Shown here in pieces: positions 20,801-30,614 of a stretch of 32,732 bases of DNA (positions are counted from its first letter, which is position 1; each line of letters begins with the position of its first letter). Origin of the DNA: Welwitschia mirabilis (Eukaryota; Gnetophyta; Gnetopsida; Welwitschiales); NCBI GenBank assembly GCA_051453625.1, contig JBOZIK010000001.1, positions 100,927,753 through 100,960,484 on the forward strand. The letters run 5' to 3'. The notes beneath the pieces were generated by a model, which was not told the DNA's origin, made no database searches, and worked only from the letters and a program-made list of their open reading frames with translations. The position numbers and the translations under genes were made by a program.

Positions 20801-22270
20801 ATAATTATATGCACTTCCATGCAACCGCAAGAGAAAAGAAGGATTTTGCTTGTTCAAATGCCCAAAGTCAATCTACAAACAAATGGCATGATGATCTAAC
20901 TATAAGCTATTATTACACACTTTAATAGAAGTTTTTTAATTCTAGAAAGAAACAGAAGAAAATTAAACTCTATTAGGGTGTTAAAGAATACCAACATGAC
21001 TAAATAATGATAGAAGAATTTCCTGTACTAGTATACTATTTAGTGGTAAATTTAATACTATTTTTAATAAATAACTTCCTAACATAAGTTGTGTCTTCTT
21101 TAGAGATTTTAACTTCTTGTAATAATAAAAGTTAGAAGATAGGGGACATTGCTGAATGAACTTCCTAGTTCCTTTTCTCTAAAGGTTATCTACAAGTCAT
21201 TTATTACTCCAAAAATATATAATCATGCGAATGTAGGGGATGAGGCCCTCATGCTATTAGATAAATTTACAACGCACTTACAATCAGGGTCCATGTGTTT
21301 CTCTTAATTTTCTGATAAACCTTAAAACTAATTAGAGGTTTGGATGTTGTCCTCTCCAACTTTTGTAACAAGAGAAGTAATTCCATTAAAAAACTTAGTT
21401 TTCTTTAATGATCCATCAAAATTGGGCGTTTACGTGATTCAAACATTTGAACTTTTTAACACTCGATCTATTATTAAAGCATTGTTTGAAATAGAGTGTG
21501 TGCATTTCGTGGAACTAGAGACTTCATGATTAAAAAGGCATAAACTTCTGTCCATTTGCTAAATGAGTAAAATTGGGTAGTTTGACTTTTTGGTGTTTGT
21601 TTTTTACCACTAGATCAGGTATTTTGCTAAAAAAAGAACCTTGAAGTAGAAGAAGTTTGCACTTTGTTCTTAAAAAGTTCATTAGTAGACTATTTCCGTT
21701 GCAAGAAGGGATAATGGTTAAATAAATGACCTTCTTTATGGCAATAGTTAAAGGAATTTGGAATATTGAAGTAAATAAGTTAGTGCTGATGGGTAATAGG
21801 ACTAGTCTTAAGGGACGAAACTTTCATTCTCTTATTTAAATCTACATCGATGAAACACCATGTTTTAGTTTCAAGTGAGGAAGAAAAGTTTTGGATATCA
21901 ATAACTGATGCAAGGACCTAATGATCTTAGGCTTGAATTTTTTAAAAATAAGAGGGAAATCTAGAAATTACACAAAACAAGATGCACGATAGTACTCTGG
22001 AGTATTAACATCAAAATTCGATTTCTAGTATCAAACTATTCAAACAGTGTGGTGACAAAAAAAAGTATGCAAGGAAGTAGCTTTCTCTCTTATTAAGATT
22101 TCAAAGAACTCAACCAAGAAAAATTCCAAGTAAACCATTTTGCATGTGAGGCTACAATATCTTAACATGATGAAAACGAATTAATCTATTCCAATAGAGA
22201 CATCAAAATCTATATATGCTATTCTACTTTTGAAATTATTTAGTGAACTCCTTAGGAACCATACCTAAGG
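20801..22270. other. AT-rich interval, possibly 5' part of the minus-strand LINE
   Basis: This is where endonuclease and ORF1 of the minus-strand LINE should be, but no endonuclease or knuckle motif could be read. The plus-strand frame at 21344-21529 (61 codons) matches no family I know. Confidence 0.3.
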
Positions 22271-22439
22271 ACATTTACAGTATTTAAATCCCTTGTTTAG
22301 GGTGAGATTACTGTAAAGTTTAAAACACTTATCTCATCGTAAATATAAAAAACCCTTTCTAATTCGCATCACTAAATCTTTGGAATTACTGAAAAAACTT
22401 ATTGGGCCTTATCTTAAACAAACATGTAAAAACATTTAC
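22271..22439. mobile_element. Probable hAT-type MITE
   Basis: ACATTTAC occurs at 22271-22278 and again at 22432-22439, a perfect 8-bp direct repeat as left by hAT elements. Just inside, TTTAAATCCCTTGTTTAGG on the left matches the reverse complement of the right end, TTTTACATGTTTGTTTAAG, at 13 of 19 positions, many differences being transitions. The insert is 153 bp and has no coding capacity. The terminal repeats do not abut the duplication with equal offsets. Confidence 0.4.
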
Positions 22440-22786
22440 TTTTTATAAACTTGTTATACTTAGAGACAGAAATTTATAATATGAGAAAGGAATATATAAT
22501 CTATTTCTACTTTGAGATGTTTACTGTACTTTAACCCTTCTTTTTTGAGTTTCTCTATTGTATTTTACTATGTCTAACCTACTTTATCCCCTCTTTGTTT
22601 AAGTTTCTCTCGTACTCAAATATTCGTTGGTATAACATTTCATTGGTCGGTTTATAGGATAAAAGGAAAAAGAAAAAGGGTTCCCTTGAGTTGTTAGGTG
22701 ACCAACCATTGCCCAGACTTTAAAAGCTATCTATTTACAAGCTTTTCAAAAGGAACTTGAAAATGGCTCTTTGAAACCAAAATTTT

Positions 22787-23231
22787 TTGACCATTTCACA
22801 TAGATCGACCAGAAAAAAATAAATAAATAAACGTATTTTTGTGTCGGAGACGTCAAACCTGCGAGGGGCCGGAGATGCAAGGGCTGACGCGGACACCGGC
22901 CGAGAAATCTTCCGCTTTTCCACTTAAAAAAAACAAACGTAGGACTTCCAAATTCAACGGTGGCCCGACTCCTATCAGATTTCAACGAAATCTAGAACAA
23001 TAAGTGCTCAAGGCCTCCCTCCAACCTTCCGTTGAAGTTGAAGTTGCAGAAGCAACCGCGAATAGAAAGAAATTTCTCCGCGGCCACGTCGCTGTGCACA
23101 ACCTCCACCGCCAAAGCCCCCGCGTCTTTCCTTGAAAAAACTTCCTCCGCTTTGAATTCGCAGCAATAGTTTAGGTAATATCGCACCCACAGAAATCCTC
23201 TCATCGACTATTCCCATAAACTCTATTTAAA
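22787..23231 (+). promoter_or_regulatory. Promoter region of the thaumatin-like gene
   Basis: A TATA-like TATTTAAA at 23224-23231 lies 92 bases before the ATG, putting a transcription start near 23255-23260. Upstream are TTGACC (22787-22792, a W-box core), GACGTCA (22849-22855, the TGA-factor/CRE-like motif on the minus strand), TGACG (22885-22889) and CCACGTC (23084-23090, a G-box-like ACGT core). W-box and TGACG elements are typical of defence genes, which would suit a PR-5 family member. Overlapping minus-strand frames at 22735-23432 are shadows of GC-rich sequence. No element is tested. Confidence 0.55.
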
Positions 23232-23322
23232 CGTACTCCAACACCACCGCAACCGCACTCTGCTTCCGCTTCGCCAACGCAGGAATCGCAGCACAAAAAA
23301 GGAGGGACAAGAACCGTCGCAG

Positions 23323-23958
23323 ATGGAAATGAAGCGGGATGTACTCTTCTTGGCGTTCCTTTTCGCTCTCGCGACGGCCATTTCCGCCGAGAGGATATCA
23401 AAATTGTCTGTAATCGTTAAAAATGGCTGCAATCAGACCATCTGGCCAACAATGACCGGCAAGCTCGAGCCGGGCGAGAACCAGACGGTGACCATGCAGA
23501 ACCCCAACAGCGGAAACGCGGACGAGCCGGTCACCGTCTCGTCGATATGGCCAAAGACCGGTTGCCAGAACCTTACCGACGGCACGGCCTGCGCCACCGG
23601 CGAATGCAGGGACCAGCTCTGCTCGTGGAACTTTCCGGACACGACACCCGCGACCTCCGTTGACTTCGGGTTGACCTTCGGGTACCTCCACGTCGACTTC
23701 GCCACCACCGCGGGCTTCAACCTCGGCGCCGAAGTGGCCCTCGATGGCAACTCCGTGCTGACGTGTCAGGTCGACCTGGCGGAGTGTCCATCGTCCAATG
23801 TGGTTACGGTCGACGGCACTGCCGTTGGATGCGGCAGGAGCCCCGACGCGCGTGCCTTCGACAGTCTCCTTCAGAAGAGGTGCCCCGTCGCCCTTAACGG
23901 CGTCAAGAAACCGTCTCTTGTCGATAACGCCGTGTATACGCTAACCTTCTGCCCGTGA
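23323..23958 (+). CDS. Thaumatin-like (PR-5 family) secreted protein
   Basis: This intronless gene encodes 211 residues. Residues 1-22 form a signal peptide (MEMKRDVLFLAFLFALATAI, then SA), with likely cleavage before Glu23, so the protein is secreted. The mature part (about 189 aa) is short for the family, near the size of small ten-Cys members. Ten cysteines (36, 81, 90, 95, 100, 148, 155, 170, 187, 210) can form five disulfides. Family landmarks are VKNGCNQTIWP, KTGC, CATGEC, FATTAGFNLG, KRCP and the terminal TFCP. The thaumatin signature C-x-T-G-D-C has Glu for Asp, and part of the acidic cleft is changed (Asp114 for Glu, Ala130 for Asp). Sequons are at Asn37, 53 and 83. Met3 is an alternative start. 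PR-5 proteins are apoplastic, often antifungal or glucan-binding; activity here is unproven. Confidence 0.92.
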   Translation: MEMKRDVLFLAFLFALATAISAERISKLSVIVKNGCNQTIWPTMTGKLEPGENQTVTMQNPNSGNADEPVTVSSIWPKTGCQNLTDGTACATGECRDQLCSWNFPDTTPATSVDFGLTFGYLHVDFATTAGFNLGAEVALDGNSVLTCQVDLAECPSSNVVTVDGTAVGCGRSPDARAFDSLLQKRCPVALNGVKKPSLVDNAVYTLTFCP

Positions 23959-24058
23959 TTGTTTCCGTCTTCCGCCGTTTGTGTTCCGTCTATCTATCTG
24001 TACGCGTACTCCGTGTGTGTCGGTGTGTTTGTTTCTTTACGCATTGGATATTGAATGG

Positions 24059-24064
24059 AATAAA
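24059..24064 (+). terminator. Polyadenylation signal of the thaumatin-like gene
   Basis: AATAAA lies about 100 bases after the stop codon and follows a T/G-rich stretch (TGTGTGTCGGTGTGTTTG), a normal arrangement for a plant 3' end. Confidence 0.65.
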
Positions 24065-24115
24065 ACTTGAAGCCACGCCGTACGTTGTTGACGAAAGGCT
24101 TCCTTACGTCGTTTT

Positions 24116-24145
24116 AAAAATAAAAATAAAAATAAAAATAAAAAT
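24116..24145 (+). repeat. (AAAAAT)5 microsatellite
   Basis: Five perfect copies of AAAAAT just downstream of the gene, at the edge of the GC-rich island. Confidence 0.95.
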
Positions 24146-27100
24146 GTTTCCGAAAGAGATTTTAATGAGCGTACACGCCACGGACTGCGCTAATGTAATT
24201 TCTTGAGTTTATAAAAACATGGGTGCGCTTAGATCATTTAATGTGTTTTAAATATGTATTTAGCATAAGTACTTTTTTATGGTTGGATATTTGTTTTTTA
24301 TTTAAAAGGTCATGAGTTTAAACTTTTGGATAAGTCTTTCGTTTGAGCAATCGTAATGCCTATTCTTTTACGATGGAGGTACAACTATTGCAAGTTTTGA
24401 GCTCGACTTCCCTAATTCGAATGCATGAACATAGGTATTTATTTTACAAAATCATGAAAACCTAAAGAAATTTATGTGCATTATTTATTGTGTTTGTGAA
24501 TTTCAAAAGTTCCAACAACTCCATCTTTTTAATGAGCATTTTGTTAAATACTTATAAACATGCTTATTCCTCCTTCATGTCCGAGAGGCATCAACCTTGA
24601 TGGAAAACACTCATCAAGCTAAATGTAGCTACAAACAAATGAACATGGAAATCTTGGAACAACTTTGAAATAAGAGACACATTTTTTAACCTGAGAATAT
24701 AAAGAAATTATATTCAAATTAAATTGTATGGTAGTTTATAAAAACACTCAAACCCCTTTTTCATTGCATAAAACTCTTTAGAATTTATTTAATTTAATAT
24801 AAAAATTTAATTTAGAAATGTAATTACTACATTGATTAGGAGAATGATTTTTAAAATTCTTTATGATTTAAGTTCATGATTGCTTTAATTGATACTGTTA
24901 CATAATTATTCATTTATAAAGATTTTGGTCCATGCATTTTCTATTGTGCATGCAAAGGGAAATCATAAAAGGCTTTTAAAGGGATGTATAACTATGTTTT
25001 TATTCCTAGTTATACCTTTATGTTCAACTAAGGTATGGCTTTGTATTAAAGGTAACTTAACAACCATGATAATAAAAATGAAGAAAACTTCAACTTTCAT
25101 TAACATTATAAAATGGAAATAGACATGTAAGTTGGTGTCAACCAAATTGAAAAAGTAAAATTCTACTTAACTTTTTTTTTTTACCTTTTCTACCAGACTA
25201 TGAACTATCTTCAATCTATATTTTTCATTTGATACTTTATTTGGAGAACTCCTTTTATCTTTAAATTTCAAAAGTAGTTTACTCTAACCTAAGAGTTATT
25301 CTAATTCAAACCATAAAAAGAGGCTTTCTAGCTTCTCAATTTAAATCTAAGAATATTTAAAGCTACTTTTTGCCAATCCATTTGAAAAATTAACAATATT
25401 GGCTTGGTTTTAACACCTCAAATGAAAATTTTCAGTTTTTAATTTTTCATTCCAAGAAGAAAATCTACATTAATGAAGTAAAAGCTAAAATCAGCCAAAA
25501 AGTTATTGATAAGAAATGTGTTAATTTTAAAGAGAAAAGGGAGGAATTAGGTAAATTGATAAAATTGATGTGTGATATTAAAACTAAATTATTTCATTTA
25601 ATTAAATTAGCTTTACCCATATGTTTAACTTATAAAATTATTTAAAGGCATATTGAAAATTGGCAATAAAGAAAAATAATGCTACTAACACAAAAGCTTG
25701 TTTCATTATGATGATCTAATGTCTTAATACTTTTAGAACTAAAGGTAACATGCAATTATTAATGAAAACATGTGCAAATGAAATAAAGTGCATCTGCCAT
25801 TAAAAGTAGACTCAAAAGAAAAAAGAAAAAAATGGCTTTATCTTTATTAATTCTAAATAATTCTCTTCCCAACCATGGACTATCATTGCCAAGGAGGGTG
25901 GTTAGGCTTGATAGACTAGCTAGAAGGGTCTACCTTCTAGGTCATTTCTCTAAGACTGTTACGTGGCTAGTTCAAGTTTGTAAATGATTGCAACCAACCT
26001 ATTGAAACGCCTTACCTCATCTAAACCATCCTTTTGACTTTGATCATACATTATTTACAATTTACTTTTGACGATTATTACTTTTGACATCATTAATAAG
26101 TCTTTTAACATTTGCACCAACTTATTTGACTCATAACACTAGTATTATTCATTAACAAGAAGTATTATTTACAATTTACTAGCTACTTATTAATAATAAG
26201 GTTCACGACATGTGATAGAATTCCCCTACTAAGACTATTGTGTATCCTCAAACGATTATTTAACTATAATAAATTCTTTACTTTTTCATTCTCTACTTAA
26301 AAATCTTCATATTCATCATGTTCAACTACACATATTATAATTAAACTATTAAATAACTTAAAAATATAGATTTTAATAAGGAATGTCTTACTTACTCTTG
26401 ATCAATTTTGAATATCTTTCGATAACTTTGTCTTATAAATATGTCATTTTGTCAACTATATTGGTCATAATGTGACCATTCTATTAACACTTCTTTTATG
26501 AATTTTTCACCTTAGCCCATTTCCTCTAAATTCTTTAATTTTTACAAGGCTAATTATAAACGGGAGATTAGATATTACTAGAAGACTTTTTTAAGTCTAT
26601 GATATAAACATCATACTTTTTAAACAACTAGATGGATTTTAATTTAAGATTCTAGAAGATTAAGTTTATAGGTTAGTGCACCTATTCTTTTTATTATGAG
26701 GAACAGTCCATAGAATTATGGAGTCAATTGCCCATATTTTGCCCTTCTTAATGATGTTCTTTTGGATTTAATGTATTCTAGGACTCAATCTTTAATCTAA
26801 AAAATGTGATGAGAATTTTTAAGATTGTAATATTTCTTATATTAAACTTAAGTCACTTAAGTACATCTTGATTTGGACCTTATTCACATACTTCTAAAAA
26901 TTTTTCAATTGTCTTGACTAACTTCTTACTTTTTATATGTAAACTATGAATTTGATTTTCAAATTTCTTGACTTTCTTCTAAATCTCTTTAAGAGATTGT
27001 GCTTTAGCCAAGTGAAATATCATTCAACATTTTAAATATTTCATTCTAAGTCTACAAGGGTTCTTGAATTTTTACTTAAAGGGATCAAGCATGCTATTCT

Positions 27101-27535
27101 TATTGCCTTTCTTCTAAGAACTAAAGAATGAAGTTTAGTTTCTCATTTACTTATTATTAGAAGACCTCAACATTCATGTAATTAGCTTAGTTTTTATAAT
27201 GAACTTTCTCAATTCTTTACTTAGGAGCATCAACATGGTTGTTCATGCAATTTTTCATGATTTGACAATGTACACATAGTTGAGATGTCATGTTCATGAA
27301 TGGGTACCCTATTTTCTATTTATAAAAATCAAATGAGTTAAGTAATAGTTAGGTTAAAATTATCTCAATTTCTAATAGCCATAATTTGTTAAATTAATTT
27401 GAAAACTCTTAACAAAATATTAATAAACATTATTAATAACTTAAACATTTTTAATTTTATCTTATAATATTCTGTTATATAATGTAAATTTTGATTTAAA
27501 GTTCCGTAGATATTTTTTTTGTACTTTTTTATATA
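24146..27535. other. AT-rich interval, nothing firmly assigned
   Basis: The first 60 bases still contain CpG, then the composition falls back to AT-rich. AAAGGTCATGAGTTTAAAC near 24305 resembles a pol III B box but lacks a clear A box. At 25920-25940 CTAGAAGG and CCTTCTAG form a perfect 8-bp hairpin around GTCTA. The open frames at 24889-25122 (plus) and 24963-25145 (minus) overlap each other and match nothing. I looked for gypsy pol motifs at 26200-27300 and found none that held up. Confidence 0.35.
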
Positions 27536-28575
27536 ATTAGAACTAGTTCTAGATAAAAATATAACCTTGTAATAAGTCTATAAACATCAAACCGATCCTA
27601 AGAAGACACTCTATACTAACTTTATAAGCATCGGATCAATCCTAGATAAAACTTTAACATCTTTTAGTAACTAATGGATATTAGATCAATCTTAAATTAA
27701 AACATGACATCTTATATTCATTCTTTTAGCTTAAGATAAATTTTGAATAAAACCATAACATCGTATAATCATCTATAGGCTTTAGCTGTATCATAGGAAA
27801 AATTATGGCATTTTGTAATAGCTTTGGAAGATTTAGTTTAGTTCTTAACAAAATTCACATGATATGTAGTAACTCTCTATGCATTAAGTTAATCCTAAAT
27901 AGAACCTTGATGTTCTAGATCGATCTTATAGACATTACATTAGTCTTAAATAGAACCTTAGTGTCTTATAATAATTCTTTAGGATTTAGACTGATCTTAT
28001 ATAAAATCATAGCACCCATAGTAACTTTATAGGAATAAGATTAGTCTTGGATAGGACACTAACATCCTACAATAACTCTATGAGCATTAGATTAAAAACA
28101 TTCACATCTTGAAGTAATTTGAGAAGCTATAGATTTGTTCTAAATCGAACCATGATGTTCTCGAATGACTTTGCAAGATCCAAATTAGTTCTAAAGATAG
28201 CATTGATCCATTATGATAACGTTATATGCATTAGATTAGTCCCTAATAAAATCCTAATGCCATATAATGATGTTATGGGCATTAGATTAACCTTAGATAA
28301 AAACCTTGATGTCCTATAGTGATGTTACAATAGTTAGATAAGTTCTAAATAAATCTTATTATCCTATAATGACTTTATAGGATTTAGATCAGTCCTACAC
28401 AAAAAACAACATCTTTTAATGACTTTATAGGCTCTAATTCAATCCTAGATTAAACCGTAATATCTTATAGTGATTCTATAAGAATTAATTTGAAAAGAAT
28501 CCAACATCCTATAATAAATTTATAAAAATTAGTTTAGTTCTAGATAGATCCTTGATGTCTCATATTAACTTCTAG
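27536..28575 (+). repeat. Degenerate tandem array, about 21 units of about 50 bp
   Basis: A landmark of the form TTAGTYCTARATAAAACC recurs near 27545, 27594, 27639, 27689, 27741, 27789, 27839, 27892, 27941, 27993, 28043, 28088, 28137, 28189, 28239, 28289, 28341, 28391, 28440, 28489 and 28536, spacing 45-53 with most at 48-52. The second half of each unit is a variant of CATCCTATAATGACTTTATA followed by GG. Sequence identity between units is modest, but phase is kept over 1 kb. There is no coding capacity; the 66-codon frame at 28119-28319 is an accident of the repeat. Confidence 0.85.
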
Positions 28576-29099
28576 TCCTTTTATTGACTTAGGATTGAAG
28601 TACTAATTGCAAAAACTATTTTAAGCAAGAAAAAAATAGAGTAAGTAAGAATAAGAGTTTTTAAAATAGATTTTATTTTTCCTCTTTTTTTAAAATAATT
28701 AAGCTTTCTTTTATAGACAAGAATACCTAAGTAGATTTGCACTAGGATTTTCACTTTTCCCAAGTGTACTACAATGGTGTGACTTATTAGTATCCTAATA
28801 AGGAAACTGGAGTTCCTAGAGGAAAAGCTTATGAATTGGCCTATAATAAAACCTTCAAAAAGGAGTTGTTATGTGAGGAAACTACTTCACAGAGAATAGT
28901 CATATTTTTCTACACATTTCATAATAATAGGATGCACACATTACACATCCCATAATGCTAGATAAAATTTTTCTAGGCATATTATAGCACTAGAAAAAGC
29001 TGTACTACACATCCCTTAGTATAGAATTGAGAAAGCGCATTTTCAATGATTATAAAAGTCAAATAAATCCTGATATCTAAAGCATAATAGTTACATCAA
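28576..29099 (-). other. AT-rich interval, possibly 3' LTR of a minus-strand copia element
   Basis: This lies just downstream (minus strand) of the copia RNase H remnant, where the polypurine tract and 3' LTR should be. Candidate text such as AAGGGATGTG near 29010 is suggestive but no boundary could be fixed. Confidence 0.3.
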
Positions 29100-29445
29100 C
29101 TCATGGTGAATGCTATCTTGGATTGAAATTAATAGAACATTTCTTAACTAAGTGGTTTAGTAAGGATATTAGTAGTTTGTTTTATGATCAGACAATATAC
29201 TAGTATAATTACTTTCTCTAATTTTATGGACCTCAACATGAATTTTTTTAATCCTATCATAATGCATTGGATCTTTTTCTATGAGTATAGTAGACCAATG
29301 ATTGATGAAGAGCTTAATTTCTTTTATCTGCTTTAACTTCACTGAAGTTTTCTTAATTATTTAATTTCTCTACATACTTCTGATGTAGCTATATATTCTG
29401 CTTCTACAAAGGATCAATCTATTACTCTATGATGCTTATGTCAAG
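29100..29445 (-). pseudogene. Ty1-copia pol C-terminus (RNase H), minus strand
   Basis: The minus strand reads SFVEAEYIATSEVCREI (copia form SSTEAEY-A), then RSIKLEKVIILVYCLIIKQT and TNILTKPL, the closing motifs of copia RNase H (family DIFTKxLP). Stops are present. The sequence begins abruptly at about 29445, so everything upstream (reverse transcriptase, integrase, gag) is missing and the plus-strand copia LTR lies a short way beyond. It is therefore a truncated element. Confidence 0.75.
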
Positions 29446-29624
29446 TTATATTACCAAATTGATGTTAAACTAACATATATGATGCATTACAATATGTTGT
29501 AAACATTTCAAGAAGTTAAAGTCCTTGTAGATCAAAAGTAATCCAAAATTTTTTCACTAGCTTTACTTGAACTTAAAAAGTAAAACATCAATAAGAAATT
29601 GATTGGATTGCAAATGAGTCAACG

Positions 29625-29985
29625 GGATCTGAAACTAAAGTTTTCTATTGAAGTTCTAAGGGGTTGACTAGACTCCATAAGGGTTTGACCAGACCTAAAC
29701 CAAAAATTATCTAATCAAATTCTCAAGGGGTTGATTAAATCCTAAAGGGTTCGATTAAACCTATGTGAAATATTTTCATATCAAATTAATAAGGGGTCTA
29801 CTAGATCAAAATAGGATCATCTGGACCTAGATGAAATGTGGTTGATTGAACTTTAGATGAAATTAACCAGACTATATGACATAAGGATATCAGGCCAACT
29901 GGAAGAAAGTGGGGTCAACCAACTTTAGTGATGATAATGAATTAGGTAAACCAAATGTTTCAAGGAGTTAACTGGTTATAGTGGA
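29625..29985 (+). repeat. Irregular array of GGTTGACTAGAC-like motifs in the LTR
   Basis: AAGGGGTTGACTAGACTCC, AAGGGTTTGACCAGACCT, AAGGGGTTGATTAAATCC, AAGGGTTCGATTAAACC and AAGGGGTCTACTAGATC follow one another at 29658-29810. Variants, some inverted (TTAACCAGAC, GGGGTCAACCAAC, AACTGGTT), continue to 29980. At least two copies keep TTGACY, the W-box core. The array lies 100-450 bases upstream of the LTR TATA box. Confidence 0.6.
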
Positions 29986-30079
29986 AACAAAACTTTTTAG
30001 TTTATTTTCTAACTATTAACCTTTCTATTCTTAGTTATTAAAGTGTTAGTTTCATCTTTCATTGCACAAAATTATCTCT

Positions 30080-30086
30080 TATATAA
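30080..30086 (+). promoter_or_regulatory. LTR TATA box
   Basis: TATATAA followed by GCCC, about 530 bases before the gag ATG, is the likely U3 core promoter of the plus-strand copia element. Confidence 0.55.
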
Positions 30087-30614
30087 GCCCAATGAATAGA
30101 AATAATTAGAACCGATTTTGCCTAATAAGGAAGGACATATTATGCTATTGATATTCATTGGGAAAAAAACGAAATAATGCACTATGTAAGCCTGTAATTG
30201 TGATCTTCTCTTTGAATAGTGTATTCTTACTTTGCTTATACTTTAGACCTAGTAAAGCCAATGAATTCAGACATGCTATTCTCATCAAAAACTTTGCTCT
30301 GTAAAGGTGGAAATTTAGCCTTAAAAAGTCCATTTGTAAAGGTTTCAAGTTGACATAAAAACCTAAAAAAAAATCAACAAGGATCCAGATCAGCTTAGTA
30401 GGGGGATTTTTCCAAACCACTATAAATCATTGTATTTGGTGTTATTCCTTAGTACTTTCATTTCAGTTATTTTTCTACACTCCCATTCATCTAATTTTAT
30501 TTAATAGTAGTTTGTTCTTATTAAAAAATTACTGATATTTTATTATAATTTTTAAATCAAAGTAATTTAAATCAATTGTAGATCCTAATATATCTTAACT
30601 CCCTAACCCTAGCT

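Noticed and set aside
22735-23432. Overlapping minus-strand open frames upstream of the thaumatin-like gene
   Set aside because: They overlap each other in several frames, show no family motif, and arise from GC-rich promoter sequence with few stops.
23398-23750. Two minus-strand frames antisense to the thaumatin-like gene
   Set aside because: They mirror a GC-rich coding region; no family motif of their own.
24290-24420. Second SINE head based on a B-box-like GAGTTTAAAC
   Set aside because: No convincing A box at the right distance, no A-rich tail and no target duplication.
25860-26000. tRNA gene or tRNA-like fold around the CTAGAAGG/CCTTCTAG hairpin
   Set aside because: The loop has only five bases and acceptor and T arms do not pair.
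26200-27300. Possible Ty3-gypsy or other pol remnant on the minus strand
   Set aside because: Patches looked coding-like, but no catalytic or zinc motif could be read in any frame.
27536-28575. CRISPR-like array
   Set aside because: The whole 50-bp unit is repeated with no unique spacers, units are strongly diverged, and the context is a plant genome.
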